From the NCBI GenBank assembly GCA_900548905.1, contig URMK01000085.1:1-20683 (forward strand): a DNA stretch of 20,683 bases. The letters run 5' to 3'. The DNA comes from an uncultured Lachnospiraceae bacterium. GTDB lineage: Bacteria > Bacillota > Clostridia > Lachnospirales > Lachnospiraceae. Positions 14,320 through 20,683 of this stretch are shown here, piece by piece. Positions within the stretch are counted from its first letter, which is position 1. Each line of letters starts with the position of its first letter. The position numbers were made by a program, and so were the translations under genes. The notes beneath the pieces were generated by a model. It searched no databases, had not been told where the DNA came from, and saw nothing but the letters and a program-made list of their open reading frames with translations.

Positions 14320-16635
14320 CTACTCCTGCCGATGCTCCTTTCTGAAACGGCCGGGCGTGGTATTTTCATATTTGCTGAAAAAGCGGATAAAATTCTGGGT
14401 GTTGGCATAGTTTAGCTGCTCCGCGATTTCTGAAATGGAACAGTCAGAATGCAGCAGCAGCTCCTTCGCAGCATTCAGCTTTTCCAGATTCACCAGATCC
14501 GTAAAGGTCATATTCCGTTCCGCCTTCAGTACCTTCCAGATATAGCTGGGATGGTAATTCAGCCTGTCCGCACACTCCGTCAGGGTGATATCCCCGCGCT
14601 TCTCCTCCACAATCTCCATTATGCTGCGCAGAATATCGGAGGATGCATGATAGCGGTACTGCCTGAGCGCTTCCACCGCCGGCTGGATGATGCGCCTGTT
14701 CAGATAGGATTTGAGCTTATCACTTTCACAGATATCATTTATTTTGGAAAAGACATCCTCCGACCGCTCCTTGAATACCTGGTTGGAGGACAGTCCCGCG
14801 TCCGACAGCACCGACAGCACGGAAACCACCAGCCTGTGCAGGAAAAAGCTCCTGTCATGGCTGGCGATCTCCCTGTTATACAGGCTGTTTACAAATTTAT
14901 CCACCAGCTGGGCCGCTTCTTCCCCGTTTCCGTCATTCACCGCCTTCGTCATGGAATTTTCGATCACGAAATCATACCCGCTGATAATGCCGTCATTGCG
15001 GGTAATATCCTCATAAAAAGTGATATCGCTGTGATCCGGATGCTGCTTCCCGGTATTCCGCAGCGTTTCCATACACTCATTATAAGCGGTGCGCAGATAT
15101 TTCAGCCTTGGGAAAGGCTGGCTCACCCCGGATATAATGGCACAGCCGAATTCCTTTTCAAAGAATGCCGTCAGGCCGCTATGTATCTCACGCGTCCGCT
15201 CCTGCAGTTCCTCCTCACCGTCCGCACCGATCACAAGAAGTATCTGTCCGTTCATGCTGAAGGGAGGCGCCGTCAGCAGTGCATTGATCCCATCCGGTAT
15301 TTTCTTGGCCGCCGTTATGCTAAGGGCCTCGGTTTCCAGCTCGCTTTCCTCGTTGGTTTCCCCCTCCAGCATACACATAACGGCCAGCAGACGGTACCAT
15401 CTGGCCTTCGGGAGGCGGAACTGCTCCTGAAAGCTGCTCATCGCTTCCGGCGTCATCCCTCCCCGGATCGCCCGCAGCAAAAACTGCTCCACCAGCATTT
15501 TTTCCTGCTGCTGCACCATAAGCTGCAGGCTGTCCTTGGTATCCACCAGCTGTACCACATTTTCCCGGATCGCAGTGAACTCATCCTGCTCCTGTTCCCC
15601 GCTTCCGGTCACCTGGGTTACATATTCCTTCAGGTTCCTGACAGGCCGGTACAAAATAGCCGAAAGGATCCAGCTGAGCAGAAACAGCACTACCAGGATC
15701 CCCGTTATAATCAGGGATACGGACAGGATCCTCCCCGCCCCTTCCCTCACATTGCCAAGGTCATAACCCAGGACATATATCATGCCGTTGGGGGATATCT
15801 CCCTCACCCGGATGCGGTAGTCCACATTTTTGGCAAGCGGTACACTGCGGATAGCATTTCCGCTCTGCAGCTGCTCCAAATTGGCGGAACAATAGGCCTC
15901 CAGGCCGTCGTCGGATGCAAACAGAGGATTCCCGTCATAGTCAAGCACGCATAACTCGTACCCGGCCAGGCTTTTATGGAGCTGCTGTTCCAGCTTGGTC
16001 AGATTCAGGCCCACCATCACCACCTGCTCCATCCGCCTTATGCTTCCCGGCAGCTTCATCACCAGCAAAAAGCCCGACACATCCAGCGTGTCGCTCTTGA
16101 TTACCCCGTTGTTGTAGGGGGAAAGCTCCTCTATATTATTGCACCAGAACAGGCTGGAGTAATTCTCACCGGTTTTCTCCAGAAAATCCTGCACCTGCCC
16201 TTCGTTTTTAACCGAATCCAGGCGGTACATACCGTTGTTGGTAAGTATCCACCCTTTATCGAGATTGATAAACGCATATTTCCCCACGTAATCATCGATA
16301 TAAGTAGGACCCTTCAGCATCTTCTGCGCATCGTATAAATTGCTGTATTCCCTGTAGGGAATGCTGTCCGTCGTCATCAGCCATTCCATTTCCTCCGAGG
16401 AGGAGTTTTCCAGATAATACTGCCGGATAGAGGAAAGGACCACCTCCACATCGTTGTATATCTGCGTCTCGATAGCTTCCATGGACAAATCGGTCTGCTT
16501 GGTCACCTCATCCATATAAATTTTATAAGAGATAACCCCCGCGATCAGCAATGGCACCGACGCCATCAGCAATAAAAGGACGAATATACGGTTTTGATAT
16601 TTTCCGCCGCGCCGTTCCCTGAAAGAGATTTTCAT
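14320..16635 (-). CDS. membrane-anchored AraC-family sensor-regulator (YtdP type)
   Basis: This 771-residue one-component regulator detects an extracellular signal and binds DNA. It has TM1 (about 17-37), an extracytoplasmic sensor region (38-302), TM2 (about 303-329) followed by a HAMP-like linker (330-380), a cytoplasmic middle domain, and two C-terminal AraC helix-turn-helix motifs (about 670-771; ITLTECADRLNYHPSYIWKV and CSISEIAEQLNYANTQNFIR). The final FRRF-type segment is FIRFFSKYENTTPGRFRKEH. Domain order and length match B. subtilis YtdP. ATG at 16635 follows AAGGTGG. It has its own promoter and terminator, between the GH95-like gene and the ABC operon. It most likely activates the flanking pectin genes when the sensor, or a binding protein, detects pectic oligosaccharide. 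The ligand is not known. Confidence 0.92.
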   Translation of the reverse strand: MKISFRERRGGKYQNRIFVLLLLMASVPLLIAGVISYKIYMDEVTKQTDLSMEAIETQIYNDVEVVLSSIRQYYLENSSSEEMEWLMTTDSIPYREYSNLYDAQKMLKGPTYIDDYVGKYAFINLDKGWILTNNGMYRLDSVKNEGQVQDFLEKTGENYSSLFWCNNIEELSPYNNGVIKSDTLDVSGFLLVMKLPGSIRRMEQVVMVGLNLTKLEQQLHKSLAGYELCVLDYDGNPLFASDDGLEAYCSANLEQLQSGNAIRSVPLAKNVDYRIRVREISPNGMIYVLGYDLGNVREGAGRILSVSLIITGILVVLFLLSWILSAILYRPVRNLKEYVTQVTGSGEQEQDEFTAIRENVVQLVDTKDSLQLMVQQQEKMLVEQFLLRAIRGGMTPEAMSSFQEQFRLPKARWYRLLAVMCMLEGETNEESELETEALSITAAKKIPDGINALLTAPPFSMNGQILLVIGADGEEELQERTREIHSGLTAFFEKEFGCAIISGVSQPFPRLKYLRTAYNECMETLRNTGKQHPDHSDITFYEDITRNDGIISGYDFVIENSMTKAVNDGNGEEAAQLVDKFVNSLYNREIASHDRSFFLHRLVVSVLSVLSDAGLSSNQVFKERSEDVFSKINDICESDKLKSYLNRRIIQPAVEALRQYRYHASSDILRSIMEIVEEKRGDITLTECADRLNYHPSYIWKVLKAERNMTFTDLVNLEKLNAAKELLLHSDCSISEIAEQLNYANTQNFIRFFSKYENTTPGRFRKEHRQE

Positions 16636-16697
16636 ATGCCACCTTACTTCCCCTCATTATCTGTGGATGTACCCATTCCCGTTTATTTCCCCAGGCA

Positions 16698-16732
16698 GAG
16701 AATCGTAGGTTCTCTTGGAACCATCGGATCTC
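16698..16732 (-). other. imperfect 15-bp hairpin in the regulator's 5' leader
   Basis: GAGAATCGTAGGTTC (16698-16712) pairs with GAACCATCGGATCTC (16718-16732) with three mismatches and one G-U. It lies downstream of the predicted start. There is no T-tract, so it is leader structure rather than a terminator. Confidence 0.35.
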
Positions 16733-16750
16733 TTATCCGCCCGGCTCCTG

Positions 16751-16788
16751 CCGGTATATATTTTACCATGTACCGGGATAAATGGCAA
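16751..16788 (-). promoter_or_regulatory. promoter of the regulator gene with an operator-like inverted repeat
   Basis: On the minus strand TTGCCA (16788-16783) is followed after 17 bp by TAAAAT (16765-16760), with TG one base before the -10. Both boxes match at five of six positions. An inverted repeat CCGGTA (16751-16756) / TACCGG (16771-16776), arm centres 20 bp apart, brackets the -10 box. This is a natural position for a repressor or autoregulator. The -35 begins 3 bp after the GH95-like gene's stop codon. Confidence 0.7.
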
Positions 16789-16790
16789 TT

Positions 16791-19250
16791 TTATGACCCG
16801 CTATGCGCTCCCGTTTCCAACAGGATCCGACTTCCCGGCCCATCGGAAACCAGACGGTACACCAGAAAATCATTCTGCGGTTTTCCGGGAAGCAGCTCCG
16901 CCCCGGTACCGGAGGACCGCACCCCGCCAAACCTGGCCGGTATGCTCAGAAGCAGGCTTGTTTTTCTGCACATGGCAAGCTCTGCCCGCAGCGCTCCTTT
17001 TCCGGCATCCCACGCCATCGACAGAGTACCGTCCGGGAAACGGAAATTGTGGATCTCCCCTTTCTCCAGCCGCCTGGGAAGGGCCGGCAGCAGCTTCAGC
17101 AGATCCCCGGAGGCAAAAAGAAGCATTTCCTGTACCGCATTCACATACCCCTCCGCCGCATCCAGCTGTATGGGGGCCGGATCCATATCCATGGTAATCC
17201 CCATGCCCCGGTAATCGTTATGCAGGGTAAAAAAGTTGGGAAGCAGACAGGCTTTTGCCATGTTGTCCAGACACGCCGCCGCTTCCTCTCCCTGGTCAAA
17301 CCTGGCATAAATGGCGGCCATATGCGCCATGGACCATCCGGTCTGGGCTTCGATCCGCCGCAGCGCCACCGCCTTCCGGAAAGCCCCCATCAGCTCCGGC
17401 TGCTGTACGGAATTGATTTCCTCCCCCGGAAAAACGGGATAAATATGGGATAAGTGCCTGTGATCATACCGATCCTCGAACAACGCCTCCTGCCATTCCC
17501 GCACGGCGCCTTCCCCGTTGACGGCATACGGGGGAATGGCGTCCAGTATCCGTTTCCATGTTTTCTTTCGTTCCCCGCCGATCCCCTGATCCGGCAGCTC
17601 CTTTTTCTCCATGCGCTCCGCCAGCAAAAGCATATGGGTAAAAAATTCTCTGACAATAGCCAGATCAATAGTGGAATTGATGGTGGTAGGCATGGGATGG
17701 GGCACAATCCTGTCCGGCGGCGGCATGAAATTCTGCGGCGTATTTTCCGGAGAAACGCTGGGATAAAGCTTGATTCTTCCGTCCGGATAGAAAGTGATGA
17801 AATCCTCATAAAATCGGGCGGTTTCATCCAGGAACGGATAGATTTCTTCCGTAAAGGCCCGCACATCCTCTTTTTCATATTCCAGATATTTATAATAATG
17901 GGCGGCCAGCCAGCCGGCGGCACCCACCCAGTTCATAATGACCGGCACCACCTGGGTAGGGGACGCCACACCGGGAGTTGTCCCTGCCGTCATATAGATA
18001 CCCCGGCAGCCGTACAGCCGTCCGGCATTCTGCCGGAAGCTTTCCAGCCTCTCATTATAATAACGGAATACGGAATGATGCATGGGCAGGAGATTGCCGG
18101 CAAAACAATGCCAGTAAATCATCTGCAGGTTTTCATTTGCCATATTATGAGGCCACATAGGTTCATAATCCCCGCACCAAAGGCCGTATAGCGGGAACGG
18201 ATTGCTCTCCGGGTGTCCTCCGCAAAGGAACAGATACCTGCCGTATTTCCACAGCTTTTCCATCAGTTCCGCCGGCTGTTCCCCATCAAAGGCCTCCTCC
18301 AGAAGCGACTCGTTGCAGCGCCCAACGTATCCATCCGTACAAAAGCCCGCACTGTGATACAGCTTCGCGTGCAGTTCCTTATGCCGTTCCAGAAGCTGCT
18401 CATAATCCTCCGTAGTCTCCTCCAGCCGCGCAAGGGCCTCTGCCAGCCCCTCTTCCCTGCTTTTTTTCTTTGCAAAGGTCTTTACAAGAACCTGGATTTC
18501 CTCCGCCCCCGTTATCCGCAGACAGCCGTACCACTCTTCCAGCTTCCCCTCCTGCATTCTTTCCGTCCTGCTTACCTTTAATACGGCTCCGTAATAATTT
18601 CCTTCCTCATCCGCAGCCGAATAGAAAATCCGGTTGCCGTCTGTCCTGCTCTCCCTGGTTTCCACAATATGGCGGCAGCTTTCCGGCAGCTCTTTTCCGG
18701 GCTGGACATGCATATCCATACCCAGTTTTACGTCCAGTACAGGACCGGAAGCCCGATACCTGAGACAGATGACATCATCAGCCCTGGACACAAACCCGTC
18801 ACACCGGAAAACCGTTTCTTTCGATGTCCACCGGCTGGAAACCTCTGCCCTGTCCATCTGCACCGCTCTCCGGTAGCCGGAAAAACTCCCCAGAGGCCGT
18901 ATGGACACCCTGATATCCGCAAGGGGAAGCGGCGCCTCCAGCCGGGATTCGTATCCCTTCTCCTTCAGCCGGTCCGACAGCACCCAGCTGGCCTGCGTCC
19001 ACCTGCCTTCCTCCATGTCCCGGCGGGTTTGTGCAAGCGCCTCATGCACATCCGGCAGTTCATCCTTCCGCCCTCCATGCCACAGATCGTGCCTGCCGAG
19101 CAACACGGTCTGTTCTCCGCTTCCTCCGTAAAAATTGGCGCCGTTGATGCCGTTCCCGCTCACCAGCCCTTCCCGGTACATATCATGCCACCAGGATGAC
19201 GGCCTCTTCATCCATATGGTATCCCTGGTGATTTTGATGTCCAATCCCAT
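16791..19250 (-). CDS. GH95-like glycoside hydrolase, divergent (cytoplasmic)
   Basis: This 819-residue protein lacks a signal peptide. The N-terminal domain (about 15-260) is the GH95/GH65N_2 type (SGNGINGANFYGG, then RHDLWHGG). An (alpha/alpha)6 barrel follows, with WPHNMANENLQMIYW (366-380), SVSPEN (498-503), DHRHLSHIYPVFPGEEI (596-612), TGWSMAHMAAIYARF (637-651) and IQLDAAEG (694-701). Known GH95 enzymes use a Glu in a SPE motif as acid (here E502), an Asp in QxD as base (here D697) and Asn residues (here N369/N372/N374). Here AAEG replaces the usual GNFG after that Asp. The family includes alpha-L-fucosidases and an RG-II alpha-L-galactosidase, so a fucoside, galactoside or another pectin side-chain linkage is plausible. 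ATG at 19250 follows AGGAGG. Confidence 0.85.
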   Translation of the reverse strand: MGLDIKITRDTIWMKRPSSWWHDMYREGLVSGNGINGANFYGGSGEQTVLLGRHDLWHGGRKDELPDVHEALAQTRRDMEEGRWTQASWVLSDRLKEKGYESRLEAPLPLADIRVSIRPLGSFSGYRRAVQMDRAEVSSRWTSKETVFRCDGFVSRADDVICLRYRASGPVLDVKLGMDMHVQPGKELPESCRHIVETRESRTDGNRIFYSAADEEGNYYGAVLKVSRTERMQEGKLEEWYGCLRITGAEEIQVLVKTFAKKKSREEGLAEALARLEETTEDYEQLLERHKELHAKLYHSAGFCTDGYVGRCNESLLEEAFDGEQPAELMEKLWKYGRYLFLCGGHPESNPFPLYGLWCGDYEPMWPHNMANENLQMIYWHCFAGNLLPMHHSVFRYYNERLESFRQNAGRLYGCRGIYMTAGTTPGVASPTQVVPVIMNWVGAAGWLAAHYYKYLEYEKEDVRAFTEEIYPFLDETARFYEDFITFYPDGRIKLYPSVSPENTPQNFMPPPDRIVPHPMPTTINSTIDLAIVREFFTHMLLLAERMEKKELPDQGIGGERKKTWKRILDAIPPYAVNGEGAVREWQEALFEDRYDHRHLSHIYPVFPGEEINSVQQPELMGAFRKAVALRRIEAQTGWSMAHMAAIYARFDQGEEAAACLDNMAKACLLPNFFTLHNDYRGMGITMDMDPAPIQLDAAEGYVNAVQEMLLFASGDLLKLLPALPRRLEKGEIHNFRFPDGTLSMAWDAGKGALRAELAMCRKTSLLLSIPARFGGVRSSGTGAELLPGKPQNDFLVYRLVSDGPGSRILLETGAHSGS

Positions 19251-19460
19251 CGCGTTTCCTCCTTCTTTCTCCCGCCCGGGCTTACCCGGATCTCACCTGT
19301 CCTGCCTGCTTCTTCTGTCATGGTACCGCTTTTTATTGCAAAATTCTAAGCGCATTTTCCTGGAAACATTGCAATTTCTACCATTTATGCTATTTTCGAA
19401 TGACAAATATTTCTCCAGGTGAATAGCAGCCCGGTGTATACGGATGGAAAAACGAAACAA
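19251..19460 (-). promoter_or_regulatory. upstream region of the GH95-like gene
   Basis: No gene is seen here. No promoter with correct spacing stands out. TTGCAA with TAGAAT is 20 bp apart, and TTGTCA has no partner at 17. A 9-mer shared with the ABC promoter, GCTATTTTC on the plus strand, is at 19389-19397. ATTGCAA is directly repeated at 19335-19341 and 19368-19374, and TTTCC-T-GGAAA (19356-19366) is palindromic. These are candidate regulator sites, unproven. Confidence 0.35.
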
Positions 19461-19510
19461 AGCACGGGATCCTTTCCGATCGATTACGCAGAAAGGACCT
19501 CGTGCTTTTT
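19461..19510. terminator. strong bidirectional intrinsic terminator
   Basis: AGCACGGGATCCTTTC (19461-19476) pairs with GAAAGGACCTCGTGCT (19491-19506) over 16 bp, with one G-U and one A-C mismatch and a 14-nt loop. On the minus strand TTTGTTTCGTTTTT follows, which serves the lipoprotein gene ending at 19540. On the plus strand TTTTTAT follows, which would stop antisense transcription. Confidence 0.85.
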
Positions 19511-19539
19511 ATATTGCCTGCAGGGATGGGTCCGCTATT

Positions 19540-20550
19540 CTATTCGCTGATGGCGGTAACAACGCCCTCTTCAAAATAAATATACCTATTGCCAGAATAA
19601 ACCCACTGTTCAGTAACGCCCCATGCATAAGTGGTTTTGTTAATTTCCTTCGGACTTCCCCAATTTGAACGTTTCACTTCATCTTTCGTCATACCAATGC
19701 TGGGTTCATTGGCCAGATACTCCCTTTCTTTTTGCCTTTCGCTTTCCTTTTCTTCACGTTCTCTGGCTTCTATTCTATCCAGATTTTCCAGTCCTAAAGC
19801 CGATACGTACTTCATAACGGTACCATTCTCATGGGTAATTGCAATTACCCCCACGTTTACTTCTTCAACTTCGGCACCATTATCCATGGATAATCTGCCT
19901 TCCACATAGTCAACACCTTCTAAAGGCTTTACCTTTTTATAGGAAAACATGGTTTTCTCATCATTTTCCTGAATCTCATATCCATCGATAACCACGCAGA
20001 TATCACTGTCTGGTTTATCCAAAAGAACATATTCTCCCTGCATTTTCTTTACGAAATTATATTCCGACCTTTGTTCTTTATCTATTTCGAAAAAATTCAT
20101 TAAAGTTTCTATCAGAAAATAATCTCTGTTCTCAAAGGCTGCGTCAACCTGGGTCGCAAAATATTCCTCATTTCCCCTTATAATCTCATTTCTCAAGGCA
20201 ATTACTTTCGGTGATAGTTCACCATCCTTATCCATATCCCGGACAGCCTTCACCGCTTCCAGATATTCACCGTTTTCATTGCATTCTTTCATTTTCTGAA
20301 GAATTTCCAAATTATGGGTATCTTCTTTTTCTTCGGTTTCCATAACAGCGGCGGCAATGCCTGATTCTTCCGTCCCCGTTTCCGTTTCCATATTTGACGG
20401 CTGTTGTATGCTCTCTTCCACCGCTTCCGGTTCACTCACGTCAATGGATCCCTCTTTTTTGTCCGAATCCACACCGCATCCTGCAAGTAAGATAGCATTA
20501 ACAAGAACTACACATAATCCGCATTTTAAAACATTCATACTTTTCCGCAT
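19540..20550 (-). CDS. lipoprotein of unknown function with C-terminal SmpA-like domain
   Basis: This 336-residue protein begins MRKSMNVLKC, with a hydrophobic signal segment and lipobox LLAGC (lipidated C25), so it should be on the outer membrane face. An acidic, Glu-rich linker (30-78) follows, then a helical part with NENGEYLEAVKAVRDMDKDG (91-110), a mixed domain (about 170-255), a charged coiled-coil-like stretch (258-282), and a C-terminal module GMTKDEVKRSNWGSP (286-300) to EQWVYSGNRYIYFEEGVV (314-331). That module resembles the SmpA/OmlA fold. ATG at 20550 is preceded by GGGGGGA. The frame is open upstream to 20670 but no site or signal peptide fits there. GC content is clearly lower than in the pectin genes. 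Function and relation to the locus are unknown. Confidence 0.82.
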   Translation of the reverse strand: MRKSMNVLKCGLCVVLVNAILLAGCGVDSDKKEGSIDVSEPEAVEESIQQPSNMETETGTEESGIAAAVMETEEKEDTHNLEILQKMKECNENGEYLEAVKAVRDMDKDGELSPKVIALRNEIIRGNEEYFATQVDAAFENRDYFLIETLMNFFEIDKEQRSEYNFVKKMQGEYVLLDKPDSDICVVIDGYEIQENDEKTMFSYKKVKPLEGVDYVEGRLSMDNGAEVEEVNVGVIAITHENGTVMKYVSALGLENLDRIEAREREEKESERQKEREYLANEPSIGMTKDEVKRSNWGSPKEINKTTYAWGVTEQWVYSGNRYIYFEEGVVTAISE

Positions 20551-20683
20551 TGCTGTCCCCCCACTAAATATTTCGTTACATACACTATAATCCCTTTTCC
20601 AAATTATTACTATATATAAGTGGAAAATGGTGCGCCCGTAAGGGTGTATATCAAAATCCGCCTTTAGCAAGCGGTAGGTAAAA
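20551..20683 (-). other. upstream region of the lipoprotein gene, with a weak edge hairpin
   Basis: This stretch is AT-rich and has no supported gene. TATATA and TATAGT occur on the minus strand but no well-spaced -35 is found. At 20658-20674 CCGC-C-TT pairs with AAGCGG around a TAGC loop, and on the minus strand ATTTTGATAT follows. This could be a weak terminator of a gene beyond the window. Confidence 0.3.

Noticed and set aside
14449..15954. A 501-residue open frame on the plus strand
   Set aside because: Antisense shadow of the AraC-type regulator, rich in His, Gln and Pro as such shadows usually are.
16741..16754. CCGGC/GCCGG hairpin as a terminator for the GH95-like gene
   Set aside because: The stem is 5 bp with no T-tract, and it lies at or downstream of the regulator's predicted transcription start.
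19345..19358. A CcpA cre-like site (minus strand AAAATGCGCTTAGA)
   Set aside because: Only about 9 of 14 positions match the cre consensus by hand and the outer bases are wrong.
20551..20670. N-terminal extension of the lipoprotein by 40 residues
   Set aside because: It would bury the signal peptide and lipobox. The start at 20550 has a GGGGGGA site.
1..20683. CRISPR arrays, tRNA or rRNA genes, insertion sequences, phage genes
   Set aside because: No regularly spaced repeats, cloverleaf sequences, transposase or integrase motifs were found on reading both strands.

Overview
The window looks like chromosomal DNA of a gut- or plant-polymer-degrading member of the Firmicutes, most likely a moderately GC-rich Clostridia/Lachnospiraceae species. 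This inference rests on AGGAGG-type ribosome binding sites, a Gram-positive lipoprotein substrate-binding protein with an LplB/LplC-type permease pair and no ATPase, a membrane-bound AraC regulator of the B. subtilis YtdP type, and a yybP-ykoY (manganese) riboswitch. No species can be named from sequence alone.

Region 1 (1-4224) is metal homeostasis. A sigma-A-type promoter (194-223) drives a leader with a yybP-ykoY Mn2+ riboswitch (about 246-334), two tandem intrinsic terminators (326-365 and 368-404) and a further 155-nt leader before a P2-type cation ATPase (560-3241, +). The last conserved riboswitch segment is also part of the 5' arm of terminator 1, so the layout reads as a transcriptional ON switch for a Mn2+/Ca2+ exporter. 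A CorA-type divalent-metal transporter (3283-4224, -) is convergent with it.

Region 2 (4380-19250, all minus strand) is a pectin / rhamnogalacturonan-I utilisation locus. In transcription order it holds a divergent GH95-like glycoside hydrolase, a membrane-anchored AraC-family sensor-regulator with its own promoter, a strong terminator, then a new promoter and a run of seven genes: two ABC permeases, a lipoprotein binding protein, a PL11 rhamnogalacturonan lyase with an N-terminal Fn3 extension, an FG-GAP beta-propeller protein coupled to it by an ATGA overlap, a PL22 oligogalacturonate lyase and an SDR dehydrogenase. None of the enzymes has a signal peptide, so the model is import of pectic oligosaccharides followed by depolymerisation in the cytoplasm. 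No ABC ATPase and no GH105 unsaturated glycuronyl hydrolase is present. The propeller protein and the divergent GH95-like enzyme are the best candidates for undescribed steps.

Region 3 (19461-20683) holds a bidirectional terminator and a lower-GC gene for a secreted lipoprotein of unknown function (19540-20550, -) ending in a small SmpA-like domain. There are no tRNAs, rRNAs, CRISPR arrays, transposases or phage genes in view.
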